64,000 nucleotides of DNA from Niastella koreensis GR20-10 (GTDB taxonomy: Bacteria > Bacteroidota > Bacteroidia > Chitinophagales > Chitinophagaceae). Where the stretch lies: positions 4,340,001 to 4,404,000 of the forward strand of contig NC_016609.1 in NCBI RefSeq assembly GCF_000246855.1, read 5' to 3'. The translations under genes and the position numbers were made by a program. The notes under the pieces are model-generated. The model was not told the DNA's origin, did no database searches, and worked only from the letters and a program-made list of their open reading frames with translations. Positions 17,236 to 25,986 of the stretch are shown in pieces; the first letter of the stretch is position 1; each line of letters begins with the position of its first letter.

Positions 17236-17850
17236 TTACAATATTTTTATCCAGAATTTTAATAGGGTTTGAACCTGCGCGTCTACTTCCTGGTAACCCG
17301 GCGGTATTTTATTATCCAGGCAATGAAAGGTGGCAACCCTTGTTCCAATAGGCATTGCGTTCAACTTTTTATACAATTGCTTATGATAATAATTGAACAG
17401 ATAAGTTGAATAGGTGACGTTGTCATCTATCAGGTCCTTATCCATCAGATTCTCGTAAAACGAATTGAAGAAATAAAAATGGTCGTATTGCAGGAAGTCG
17501 AGGTCGGTAATATTGCCATGTATAAAATGAACATTTTGTAACCCAAGCACATCCCTGGCATGCTCGGCATGCGTCACCAGATCTTTACGTTGCTCGATCC
17601 CGTAAAACGAAGCATGCCGTTTATAATAGGCGCCGGCCAGGCAAAACTTGCCTACTCCACTGCCGATATCCAGGATGTTTACACCGGGATGTGTTACCAG
17701 GAATTGGGAAACCAGCTGCGTAATTTGTAATGGGGTCCAATGTCTTTTGGCCAATAACTGAATTGATTCAGGATATAATTTATCTAACTGGGCATCGGTT
17801 CTAAACCATTTATCTATGACATTGGAGTAAGTGGATGTTGCCTGGTACAT
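17236..17850 (-). CDS. Class I SAM-dependent methyltransferase-like protein (paralog B)
   Basis: A 204-residue Rossmann protein with motif I ILDIGSGVGKF and the adjoining FYGIEQRKDLVTHAEHA, then FIHGNITDLDFLQYDHFYFFNSFYENL. It is the first gene of the run toward SulP. The paralog at 16189-16797 shares the whole layout. Both lack an obvious substrate-binding insert, and the substrate is not predictable. An FNR-like palindrome lies about 60 bp upstream of its ATG, between it and the Crp gene. Confidence 0.85.
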   Translation of the reverse strand: MYQATSTYSNVIDKWFRTDAQLDKLYPESIQLLAKRHWTPLQITQLVSQFLVTHPGVNILDIGSGVGKFCLAGAYYKRHASFYGIEQRKDLVTHAEHARDVLGLQNVHFIHGNITDLDFLQYDHFYFFNSFYENLMDKDLIDDNVTYSTYLFNYYHKQLYKKLNAMPIGTRVATFHCLDNKIPPGYQEVDAQVQTLLKFWIKIL

Positions 17851-17907
17851 GCTGCAAAATTACCTCGTTTAATAACCGGCAGCGGTAAACCTTATCACTG
17901 AAAAAAG

Positions 17908-17919
17908 TGACATTTGTCA
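17908..17919. promoter_or_regulatory. FNR/Crp-type palindrome
   Basis: TGAC, four bases, GTCA (17908-17919), with a neighbouring TCACT/AGTGA pair just 5' on the plus strand. It lies 58 bp upstream of the methyltransferase operon start and directly beyond the stop of the Crp/Fnr gene, which suggests that the operon is controlled by that regulator. Confidence 0.55.
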
Positions 17920-17934
17920 ATTTTCCAGCTATCC

Positions 17935-18642
17935 TTATTTGTAGTTGGCAATCTTTATAAGCTGGTTAACGTCTAAAACAATGATCTTCCGGCCCTTTGT
18001 TTGAACTATACCGGCCTCTTTAAATTCTGTAAGAATACGCACGGCACTTTCGCGAACAGTGCCTACAATATTTGCCAGGTCGTTCCGGCTGATATTTATT
18101 TCTACCGGCATGCCTGGTTGAAAGTTTACCTTGTATTTTTCCCTAAGTACTATTAACTGCAAAGCCAGTCGTTCCCTTACCGATTTCTGGGCAAAAGCGG
18201 AGATGCTATTGGCCAGTACAGCAAATTCATGGCTTAAGGTCTTCAGCAGGCGCTTGCTTAGTACGGCAGATTGTTGTAAGGTGTTCAAAAAATCTTCCCG
18301 GGGAATAAATGCAATCCTGCTTTTTTCCAGGGCTGCCGCAGAATCGGGATACCTGTCTTCAGAAAGGATGGCGTGGTAACCAAGGATCTCGCCCTGGTTG
18401 GCTACATAAATAATCTGCTCCCTGCCGTCTTTATCTACCTTATATTTCTTTACTTTCCCTTCTATAATATAAAAAATACCGGCCGGATAAGCAGCCTCCC
18501 TGAAGATGATCTCGCCTTTTGAATAGAGTTGTTCGGTTTTATTGGCGGTGAGTAAGGCAAAATCTTCGGCAGGCAAATCCATTAAAACAGATTCGCTTTT
18601 AAAATCCCATTTATCTATTGGAAAAATGCCGTGGATACTCAT
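17935..18642 (-). CDS. Crp/Fnr-family transcriptional regulator
   Basis: A 235-residue regulator. ATG 18642 is chosen; the longer frame would need TTG 18654. Residues about 25-140 form a cNMP-binding-type beta-roll (LYSKGEIIFREAAYPAGIFYIIEGKVKKY), a long dimer helix follows, and residues about 170-230 form the Crp winged helix (ISRNDLANIVGTVRESAVRILTEFKEAGIV). No N-terminal cysteine cluster for an Fe-S centre is seen, so oxygen sensing as in FNR is not supported. It probably controls the downstream SulP/methyltransferase genes. Confidence 0.93.
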   Translation of the reverse strand: MSIHGIFPIDKWDFKSESVLMDLPAEDFALLTANKTEQLYSKGEIIFREAAYPAGIFYIIEGKVKKYKVDKDGREQIIYVANQGEILGYHAILSEDRYPDSAAALEKSRIAFIPREDFLNTLQQSAVLSKRLLKTLSHEFAVLANSISAFAQKSVRERLALQLIVLREKYKVNFQPGMPVEINISRNDLANIVGTVRESAVRILTEFKEAGIVQTKGRKIIVLDVNQLIKIANYK

Positions 18643-18669
18643 GTATGCCTGCAATTTACCTATTTATCA

Positions 18670-19362
18670 TCACCGATAACCAACATTCCCCTTTCTGATC
18701 TCAAATTCATCGCAGCAGTATGTTTCCTGCACATATCCGGCAGGAGCGCCTAATTTCAAATATTCAGCCTTGGTAGTCACTTTGCTGTATGCCTCCTTCT
18801 GGTTCCTGAAGCACAGCATCGAACCAAAAGTACTTTGTCCATACACACTGTAGTCGCTATACAAACAACCATAACAATTCTTAAAATGGTAGTTGTTTTT
18901 GATCTGTTTATAGATCCCATCAAAGGCGCCTTCAAAATCGCTACTGATTCCGGAATAATTGGCGCCGGTTATTGTCAGCGAAAGTGTCACACTCTCATGA
19001 TCTATCCCTCTGCCTGGTTCAGACCGGGGACTGCCCAATAAAGTGGTAATGGTTAGGTCCGAAGAAAACTCCTTATTGTTCAGCTTGTCAATGACAACCT
19101 GGGGCATCACCACTTCAATGGAACAATTACAAAGCGTTTCTACAAAACGGTATGTTTGATATATGGGTGTTTTAAGAAAGGTGAACCGGGACAATTGTTC
19201 AGCTGTATATTTCGATTTATCGTCAACGGACAGGTCATCAAATTCAGAACCGGTAAACACCACGCCATCGATCTCTGTTGTTAATGTGCGGAAATCATTA
19301 ATAACTTCAATTGCATGGGTGCCCCAACTGTCTTTGTAAAATCCATTATACGTAATTGCCAT
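18670..19362 (-). CDS. Hypothetical protein, cysteine-rich
   Basis: A 230-residue protein. ATG 19362 is preferred (MAITYNGFYKDSWGTHAIEV); the frame extends upstream to 19428 but that piece looks non-coding. Eight cysteines are present, some in pairs (ETLCNCSIEV, NCYGCLY, TYCCDEFEI), with beta-rich stretches between (VTLSLTITGANYSGISSDFEGAFD). No signal peptide is visible after the preferred start. I do not recognise the family. It ends 27 bp before the Crp gene start and may share a transcript with it. Confidence 0.6.
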   Translation of the reverse strand: MAITYNGFYKDSWGTHAIEVINDFRTLTTEIDGVVFTGSEFDDLSVDDKSKYTAEQLSRFTFLKTPIYQTYRFVETLCNCSIEVVMPQVVIDKLNNKEFSSDLTITTLLGSPRSEPGRGIDHESVTLSLTITGANYSGISSDFEGAFDGIYKQIKNNYHFKNCYGCLYSDYSVYGQSTFGSMLCFRNQKEAYSKVTTKAEYLKLGAPAGYVQETYCCDEFEIRKGNVGYR

Positions 19363-19463
19363 ATGTCTAAAGTATAAATTTTTATGGAAACCCTCGCTAT
19401 GCGCAAAATGCATGATAATACTCAGCACAAAGAAAAACAGGTAGTGAGCCAGATCAAAAAGCC

Positions 19464-20249
19464 CTAGATCTTCTCCCCTATTGTCAACGACATGGAGAAA
19501 TACTTATCCACTTTACCCTGAAACTGGTCGTTTATCAATGCCTCCATGTCTTTATAAAATGCCTGTTGAACGGCCTGCGGTGCGGCCAGGTGATTGGAGT
19601 AGGTATTCAGTAATTTCACAAACTGGGTAGCTGTGTACGTTATCACTACCGGAAACGATTCAAAATATTTCAGTCTGAACAGGTTTTCGTCCAGCTCAGT
19701 TGGTTGCAGGTCTTTATGTTTAGCAAATTCCGGCTTTTTATCCTTGTCGGTAAAATCGTATTTGTCGTAAATAGCCTGGGAAGCATTAAAAAACACATTG
19801 CCTTGTTCGTCGGAGGTATGGTGGGTGTGAATAATAGCCAACTGTCCGCCTGTCTTTAACAAGCTATGGATCTTTACAAACCGTACGGCCGGATCGAGCC
19901 AATGAAATGCAGTGGCTGCAAAAACCAGGTCGAATGAGCTTTCCGGCAGTATAACCTCTTCAAATGCACCGGTTATTATTTGTACGTTTTTAAACTCCTG
20001 CAACTCATAACGCGCTACATCTGCCAGGCCTGCCCCCAGTTCAACGGCCGTGATCTTAAATCCGTTCACTGCCAAAGGCCTTGTAGCCTGGCCGGTACCC
20101 GGACCAATTTCCAATAAGGTGGAACCGGGTTGTAAGCCGGCCTCTTCTATTAGTGTTAAAAATAATCTATCAGGATACCGGGGCCTTATTTCATTATACA
20201 GCAAGGCTACTTCATCAAAGGTGCGCTTAAGGAGATTATTGTCGGTCAT
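19464..20249 (-). CDS. Class I SAM-dependent methyltransferase
   Basis: A 261-residue methyltransferase of the UbiE/BioC-like superfamily. Motif I is LLEIGPGTGQATRPLA, motif II/III follow in VQIITGAFEEVILPESSFDLVFAATAFHWLD, and LLKTGGQLAIIHTHH is the post-motif strand. Small-molecule substrates are typical and cannot be specified. It follows the broken regulator at 20274-20930 by 24 bp on the same strand, and was perhaps once its neighbour in an operon. Confidence 0.88.
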   Translation of the reverse strand: MTDNNLLKRTFDEVALLYNEIRPRYPDRLFLTLIEEAGLQPGSTLLEIGPGTGQATRPLAVNGFKITAVELGAGLADVARYELQEFKNVQIITGAFEEVILPESSFDLVFAATAFHWLDPAVRFVKIHSLLKTGGQLAIIHTHHTSDEQGNVFFNASQAIYDKYDFTDKDKKPEFAKHKDLQPTELDENLFRLKYFESFPVVITYTATQFVKLLNTYSNHLAAPQAVQQAFYKDMEALINDQFQGKVDKYFSMSLTIGEKI

Positions 20250-20273
20250 GATCTTCTAAAAATAACCCTTTTC

Positions 20274-20930
20274 TCACATCCCCTGCACAAATCCGGTCAA
20301 ACTTTCATCCTGGCCCAGGTTCAATTTCTTTTTCAGGCGATAGCGGCTTACCCGCAAACTGTCCTGCGAAATACCTAACAGGGTGGCCATGTCTTTACTC
20401 GCCATGTTGAGTTTAATGAGCGAGAGCATGCGCAGATCGTTACTGGTGAGTTCTTCGCAATGTTTTTTCAGGTTGTCGAAAAACGGCTGGTGAAGCTGTT
20501 CAAAGGTTTCGCGGAATTCGTTCCAGTACTGGTCGTGGTTAAAGCTCTGGTTAATGTGCCGGATCAATTGCTGCAGCTGTTTCTTTTGGTCGCGTTTGTC
20601 GTCTTTTATTGGCGCGGGCCAGCGCTTCATTACTTTTACTGATCGCGTCGCGGTAGCGGCCGGTTCTGCGATAGATATCTCCCAGGTTATTAATCACCTC
20701 AATACCCGCCACCTGGTCGTTCGCCTGGTCATACAATTGCAGCGACTGGTTGAAATAATTCCAGGCGGAATCATATTTTTCCAGGTCTTCGTAAATACTG
20801 CCAATCTTCCTGGTTTCCCAGTTTATAATAGATAGATAATGCTTCGTCGTATTGTTTGCGCGCAACCGGCAGCTGGCGGTTCTGGTAATACTGGTCGCCC
20901 GAAACGATCATTCCTTTAAGCGCCAATATT
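20274..20930 (-). pseudogene. Broken TPR-LuxR-type regulator
   Basis: The minus strand encodes three pieces in different frames: an N-terminal TPR segment (GDQYYQNRQLPVARKQYDEALSIYY, frame change near 20825), a second TPR segment (GSIYEDLEKYDSAWNYFNQS and GDIYRRTGRYRDAISKSNEA, 20551-20865), and a C-terminal helix-turn-helix segment (20274-20630) with LRMLSLIKLNMASKDMATLLGISQDSLRVSRYRL. Intact Bacteroidota regulators of this type have more TPRs, a membrane helix and a coiled coil between; those are missing here. The gene is therefore truncated at the start, internally deleted and frameshifted twice. Confidence 0.75.
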
Positions 20931-21116
20931 CAATGGATCATTTACTCCAATGGCGCAGATTATTTGGTGAAAGTATTGCTGAACGAAAAGGAAACTTCAT
21001 TACCCATTTTAACAAAGCATTGGCCTTATTACAATTGGGAAGCAGTGAAGCAATATTACATGAAGAAATTAGAAAATATCGAATATCAAACCGCTGAATA
21101 TCGAACGTCGAAGTAA
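20928..21116 (+). pseudogene. C-terminal remnant of an unidentified enzyme, possibly a histidine-type phosphatase
   Basis: A plus-strand frame of about 62 codons ends at TAA 21114-21116 with protein-like composition (YLVKVLLNEKETSLPI, WPYYNWEAVKQYYMKKLE). It lacks a start and begins at the same point where the broken TPR gene ends, so the two pieces meet at a rearrangement junction near 20925-20932. It reminds me of the C-terminus of Bacteroidota histidine-type phosphatases, but that is a weak call. Confidence 0.4.
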
Positions 21117-21123
21117 AACTTCG
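21075..21123. repeat. Dispersed AATATCGAA-type element
   Basis: Repeated AATATCGAA words end in CGAAGT-aaa-ACTTCG, a perfect 6-bp hairpin (21109-21123), five bases before the fucosidase stop. Related words recur at 41945-42042 and 63944-63979, so this is one member of an interspersed family. Confidence 0.5.
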
Positions 21124-21127
21124 GCGC

Positions 21128-22519
21128 TCATTCCAGCTTAAATACGGCGCTATATTTAAGACCAGACTTATGTTGCCACTTTACCGGCACCTGTACTGTT
21201 ACCAGGTTACTGGCATATGTCCATTTTAATTTCTGTTCAGGCGCTGCCAGCAGTGTAACACGTTTTGGTTTTCCTGGTTTATTCACAGGTATTTGAATAA
21301 CGGTAGGCAATTCAACAGTTTCCTTTTCGGAAAGCCAGCAAGCATAGATCTTATTGCCGTCCTTTGACTGCGTATAATACAAGTTGTTAGTAGAATAAGG
21401 AGCAACTGGCCGGGAGGCATATATACACTCACCGTTGATAGCCATCCAGGCGCCTATTTCTTGCAATCGTTGATACACCACCGGGTCCCAATCGCCATTT
21501 CCGTCGGGGCCAACATTCAACAACAAGTTACCGCCCCTTGAAACGATCTTTACCAGCAATTCCAATATATGATGAGCGCTTTTATACTGATCGTTCTTAC
21601 TATAGCTCCATGAATTGCCCATGGTCATACAGGTTTCCCAGGGATATGTCAATGGCTTTTCTGGTACTTCCTGCTCAGGCGTGCTATAATTTTCATATTC
21701 GCCGGGTACGGTACGGTCTACCATTATTAATCCCGGCTGAAGTTTATTGGCCATAGTTGCAATACGTCGCATATTTATATCCATATTAAGCGGATCATTC
21801 TCTTTTTGCGAAGGACGCACCCAACCGCCATCGAGCCACAAGATATCTATCGGCCCATACCCTGTCATCAACTCTTCAATCTGGTTGTAGGTAAAGTCCT
21901 GAAATTTTTTCCAGCGATCGGGATATTTGATAGTGCTGTAATTAACATTATGATCTTTGGGTGGAAAATAGGGCCACCAGAAATTTTCGCTGTGCCAGTC
22001 GGGCTTTGAAAAGTAAGCGCCGGTCATAAAGCCTGCTGCGCGAAAAGCATCAAAGATCACTTTTGTTACATTACTATTGGGATTGTGGGAAAAGGGGGTT
22101 TGCGAACCGGTTATTTTATAATCGGTTTGTTTGGTATCAAACATACAAAACCCATCGTGGTGCTTAGTGGTAAAAACCACATATCGCATACCCGCTGCCT
22201 TGGCCGCCTTTACCCATTTCTCCGGATTGAATGCTACCGGGTTAAATGTTGTGGATAGATTTTCATACGCCTTTTTATATTCAAAATAATTATTAGCATA
22301 GGTGCCGGTGCGTGTTACCCAATCATCGGGGCAAATACTCCAGCTTTCCACTACCCCCCACTGACTGTAAGGGCCCCAATGCATAAACAGGCCAAATTTC
22401 TGATCCTGCCATTCAGCCAGTTTTTTAATCACCAGCGGATCTTTAGGCGGCACGTATTCGATTTGAGCATGCAATATGTTACAGGCTAAAAAAATAATTA
22501 CAGTTAATAATTGCTTCAT
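21128..22519 (-). CDS. Alpha-L-fucosidase (GH29)
   Basis: A 463-residue exported glycosidase with a Sec signal peptide (LLTVIIFLACNILHA, cleavage near residue 18). The GH29 TIM barrel is clear: WQDQKFGLFMHWGPYSQWG, YVVFTTKHHDGFCMFDT, and the nucleophile Asp230 in GPIDILWLDGGW. GH29 enzymes release alpha-L-fucose from glycan ends with retention. It is the last gene of the polysaccharide locus, 3 bp after the GH89-GH29 fusion, so translation is probably coupled. Its barrel differs from that of the fusion partner, suggesting distinct linkage preference. Confidence 0.95.
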   Translation of the reverse strand: MKQLLTVIIFLACNILHAQIEYVPPKDPLVIKKLAEWQDQKFGLFMHWGPYSQWGVVESWSICPDDWVTRTGTYANNYFEYKKAYENLSTTFNPVAFNPEKWVKAAKAAGMRYVVFTTKHHDGFCMFDTKQTDYKITGSQTPFSHNPNSNVTKVIFDAFRAAGFMTGAYFSKPDWHSENFWWPYFPPKDHNVNYSTIKYPDRWKKFQDFTYNQIEELMTGYGPIDILWLDGGWVRPSQKENDPLNMDINMRRIATMANKLQPGLIMVDRTVPGEYENYSTPEQEVPEKPLTYPWETCMTMGNSWSYSKNDQYKSAHHILELLVKIVSRGGNLLLNVGPDGNGDWDPVVYQRLQEIGAWMAINGECIYASRPVAPYSTNNLYYTQSKDGNKIYACWLSEKETVELPTVIQIPVNKPGKPKRVTLLAAPEQKLKWTYASNLVTVQVPVKWQHKSGLKYSAVFKLE

Positions 22520-22522
22520 GAT

Positions 22523-25500
22523 CTATGGTTGTAAAGTCAATTCAATAACCGGGATTTCGACATTCGGTTTTTGTGGCAATTTTATTTGAAGATCATTTGT
22601 ATTATCACCAACCGGTTGATATTTTATTTCTGAGTTATCATGCAGGAACTGCGCATATTTTATCTTCCCTTTATACCCGGACAATGTAAGCGTGGACTGG
22701 TCATATTGCATCAGGTGCAGGTATATTTTTTTAGTAACCGGGTTGTAGGTCAGCAATGTATTCTCAGGCGCTTTATATTCAGCCGGCGCCTGCGTACAGC
22801 CATAAATGGCCTGCTGATTATATTTCATCCAAACCCCAATGCTATCCAGGGCGTGAACGGCGCGATAATCAAAATATCCCCTGGCAGTGGGCCCTACATT
22901 AAGGATCAGGTTACCACTTTTGCTTACGGCTGTGATCAACAGAGTAAGCAGCTCCCTGTTCGATTTCCAACTGTTCTCGTCCCGGAAATACCCCCACGAT
23001 CCGGAGAAGGTCTGGCAGGTTTCAAACGGCATTCCGCCATATTCACTTTGCAATTCCGATGGTTTCACCTGTTCGGGGGTAGCAAAATCAGCGCCATCTG
23101 AATACTCATCGAGATCGAGCCGGTTATCAACAATAATACCGGGTTGCAGTTGCCGGATCATTTTCAACAACTCCACGGAACCCCAGTCGCTTTTTCCCTT
23201 ACCATGCCCGTTTGAATTGGGATAGGAGAAATCCAGCCACAGGATATCTATCTTTCCATAATTGGTTAATAATTCCCTGACCTGGTTATGCAGGTAAGCT
23301 TTATATTTATTCCAGTCGCGGCCTTTATTTATTTTGGCGTAATCTGAATCAGCTTCGCTTTTTGGTTGTAACGGGTGAACGCCATCAACAGTAAAATCAG
23401 GATGATGCCAGTCGATAAGAGAATAATAAAATCCTACCCTTATCCCTTCAGCCCTGAACGCATCTACAAACTCTTTTACCAGGTCGCGGTTGGCTTTGGT
23501 TTTGGTAGATTTATAATCTGTAAATTTTGAATCGAACAAACAAAAGCCTTCATGATGCTTGGTGGTCAATACGGCATATTTCATTCCGGCTGCCTTTGCC
23601 TGTTTCGCCCACGTTTTGGGATCGAACATATCGGGATTGAATGTATCAAAGTAAGGCTGGTATTGTTCGTTACTCATCCGTTCCCAGCGTTTCACCCATT
23701 CATGCCGCGCGGCCTGAGAATACAATCCCCAGTGAATGAACATACCAAAGCGATCGTGCGTCCACCAGGCCATTCGCTTTTCTTTTTGTTCGTGCGTTTC
23801 ATTCCCGATCTTCTTTTGGGCATGTGCTGTTTGTAATGGCAAAACTTTCCGTACTACTTTTTCCAGTGACGGATAAGGCTGAACCTCGCTTTTCACCTGC
23901 TCATTTTGGGTTACCCACTCCCGTTCCCAGGCAAAGAAATCAGGCGGAGTGACTGATTTACCTGCCAGGTTATTACGCAGGTAATCGAAATACAACTTCC
24001 ACCGCTGCTGGTAAAACGTGGTCATCATTCCGCCCCATTCTTTATAAGCATATTCATGTAGATAATCCTCCTGCCGGTTGTTCTCGCCCCAATAGGTGAT
24101 CAACATCATGGCATTGTGCAGGTTATTCTTTCTTTCTATAGGCGTATTGCCTGACCGCAAAGCCTGCTGCTGATAGCTGGTTAACCGGTAATACGAATGG
24201 CTATTAAGCAGTTCATTCGTGAGCGCATGCAGCGATAAAAATGCTTCGGCTGCCGCATTGAAGGCGACTGTGTTTTCTTCCTTATAGGCTGTTACCAGGC
24301 TGGCAAATACGGTATCGGCACGGTTTGATAATACCTGCCGTGTAAAATTGATGAGATCGATCTTATACGTTTCGCTGTTGCCAAATAAAGGTGCTGCTGC
24401 AGCAAACGCCTGTACCCCTTTTTCAAACAAGGCCGTATCATATCCTTTTTTCAGCTTACCCCAGCTGGAAACAGATTTTACCTGTAAAGCCGGCCGGGCA
24501 CATAAAATATTCTCGGGGGGCCCTTCCTGGTACCCGGGATTGCTGTAAATGGTTTGCAGGAACAATGTCCAGGCGGTGGCAATTTGGTCATTAGCCTTTC
24601 CATACCGCGCTTTCACATAATCATTGATCCATTTACCAGTTTCAACCGGTTGGTTATGCCACCCCAGTTCCAGCACCAGGTCGTAGGATGCCGGGTTATT
24701 ATTTATTCCTTCCGGCATAATACCCACGCCTTTCATGTATTCGCGAAACGGACCGGTAGCTGCCCGGTACACTTCACCGGCATATCTTTCCAGCTTGCCA
24801 TTCAAGCCCGGCCGCTCTCCGAAATTGTTTACACAACACCATATAAAGGGCGTGCCTTCGTACCCATTTCTTGTTTCCCAGTTGTTGGTATTCTCGCCAA
24901 ATAATTCCTGGATCAGCAAAGCAGACTTATCTGTTTCTGCCAGCAATTCTTTTTTCGGATTATCCTGCCATCCCTGCAATACCCAAATAGCGCCGGGAAA
25001 ATATTGTTGCATAGCCTTTTGTATATTGGCGCCGGCTTTCCCCAGGTTTACCCCATTTGTTATACCACCTTCATGAAAGGGATCACCCGAAAAAAAGCGG
25101 ATGTTCCTGCCATATAACTTTTTCGTTTCCTCGTAAAAAATACCGGCTACCCGGTCAAAAGCAGTATCGGTAGGGTCAAGTATAGCCGGACGAATAAATG
25201 CGCCCCAGTTGCCCTGTGTTATTACACGGGCTTTCGATTTGGTGTTGAAGTTATGCGGTACCATTCCATAAAAACCGGGCATCACCGGTTCAATGCCCAA
25301 TGCCTGCATGCGGGCGATCATTTTTTGCACCAATATTTTGCGACTATCGATCTGGCTTTGCGGCATAGGCCCACCCCACCCTTCAATATTACCCATCAGC
25401 CACCAGGCATTGTATGCAGGCCCGGTAATAAAATCGCTGGTCTCTTTTTCGCTGAACCCGGTGCGTCGTAAAACATTTTGCCAAACGGCTTCTTCCCCAT

Positions 25501-25966
25501 TAGCTACCAGCATCAGGTTTACTCCGTTCAATGCCATCCAATCCAATTCATGTTCCCAATCGCTCCAGCTGTAAAAGCTCATGGTATAATTATAGGTGCA
25601 ATAATTCAATGCATAGCGGTATTGCGACGCAGCATCTATTGTTACCGCTTCTGTTACCACCGGTAATGACGATACAGGAGATAAATTATCGCCCATGTGC
25701 GACATGGAGCGATGACAATAATATTTCAGGTACCAGTTTAACCCAACGGCAGCGGCATTGGGGCCGGTTGCCGCGATCATTATTTTTCCGTTCTTCGTTT
25801 GTAATTGAAAGGCCTCCTTTTTATCACAGGCTTCCATTTTTTTAAACGCCAGGTTATTTACCAGCCAGGACACTCTTCGTTTTGCCAATTGCATTACACC
25901 GTCAAAGTCGCCAGCCCAGGCACAACAAGGCAGTAACAACAATAAAACGTATATACTTTTTCGCAT
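22523..25966 (-). CDS. Alpha-N-acetylglucosaminidase-alpha-L-fucosidase fusion (GH89-GH29)
   Basis: A 1147-residue exported two-enzyme protein; ATG 25966 is used because the frame's first codon is TTG. After the signal (YVLLLLLPCCAWA), residues about 20-690 form a NAGLU/GH89 enzyme. Glu299 (DPFHEGG) and Glu419 (GIMPEGI) match the two catalytic Glu of human NAGLU (316, 446). Residues about 720-1145 form GH29: FGMFIHWGLYS, LTTKHHEGFCLF and nucleophile Asp912 in KIDILWLDFSY. The linker (about 704-717) reads VVRKVLPLQTAHAQ, which looks like a leftover signal peptide of a once separate fucosidase. The product would remove alpha-GlcNAc and alpha-fucose. Confidence 0.93.
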   Translation of the reverse strand: MRKSIYVLLLLLPCCAWAGDFDGVMQLAKRRVSWLVNNLAFKKMEACDKKEAFQLQTKNGKIMIAATGPNAAAVGLNWYLKYYCHRSMSHMGDNLSPVSSLPVVTEAVTIDAASQYRYALNYCTYNYTMSFYSWSDWEHELDWMALNGVNLMLVANGEEAVWQNVLRRTGFSEKETSDFITGPAYNAWWLMGNIEGWGGPMPQSQIDSRKILVQKMIARMQALGIEPVMPGFYGMVPHNFNTKSKARVITQGNWGAFIRPAILDPTDTAFDRVAGIFYEETKKLYGRNIRFFSGDPFHEGGITNGVNLGKAGANIQKAMQQYFPGAIWVLQGWQDNPKKELLAETDKSALLIQELFGENTNNWETRNGYEGTPFIWCCVNNFGERPGLNGKLERYAGEVYRAATGPFREYMKGVGIMPEGINNNPASYDLVLELGWHNQPVETGKWINDYVKARYGKANDQIATAWTLFLQTIYSNPGYQEGPPENILCARPALQVKSVSSWGKLKKGYDTALFEKGVQAFAAAAPLFGNSETYKIDLINFTRQVLSNRADTVFASLVTAYKEENTVAFNAAAEAFLSLHALTNELLNSHSYYRLTSYQQQALRSGNTPIERKNNLHNAMMLITYWGENNRQEDYLHEYAYKEWGGMMTTFYQQRWKLYFDYLRNNLAGKSVTPPDFFAWEREWVTQNEQVKSEVQPYPSLEKVVRKVLPLQTAHAQKKIGNETHEQKEKRMAWWTHDRFGMFIHWGLYSQAARHEWVKRWERMSNEQYQPYFDTFNPDMFDPKTWAKQAKAAGMKYAVLTTKHHEGFCLFDSKFTDYKSTKTKANRDLVKEFVDAFRAEGIRVGFYYSLIDWHHPDFTVDGVHPLQPKSEADSDYAKINKGRDWNKYKAYLHNQVRELLTNYGKIDILWLDFSYPNSNGHGKGKSDWGSVELLKMIRQLQPGIIVDNRLDLDEYSDGADFATPEQVKPSELQSEYGGMPFETCQTFSGSWGYFRDENSWKSNRELLTLLITAVSKSGNLILNVGPTARGYFDYRAVHALDSIGVWMKYNQQAIYGCTQAPAEYKAPENTLLTYNPVTKKIYLHLMQYDQSTLTLSGYKGKIKYAQFLHDNSEIKYQPVGDNTNDLQIKLPQKPNVEIPVIELTLQP

Positions 25967-25986
25967 CAACTAATAAGTTTTGATTT

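Noticed and set aside
17935-18642. Oxygen-sensing FNR protein
   Set aside because: No N-terminal cysteine cluster for a 4Fe-4S centre is visible.
22640-25845. Numerous plus-strand frames opposite to the GH89-GH29 gene
   Set aside because: They are antisense shadows of a long, well-supported coding region.
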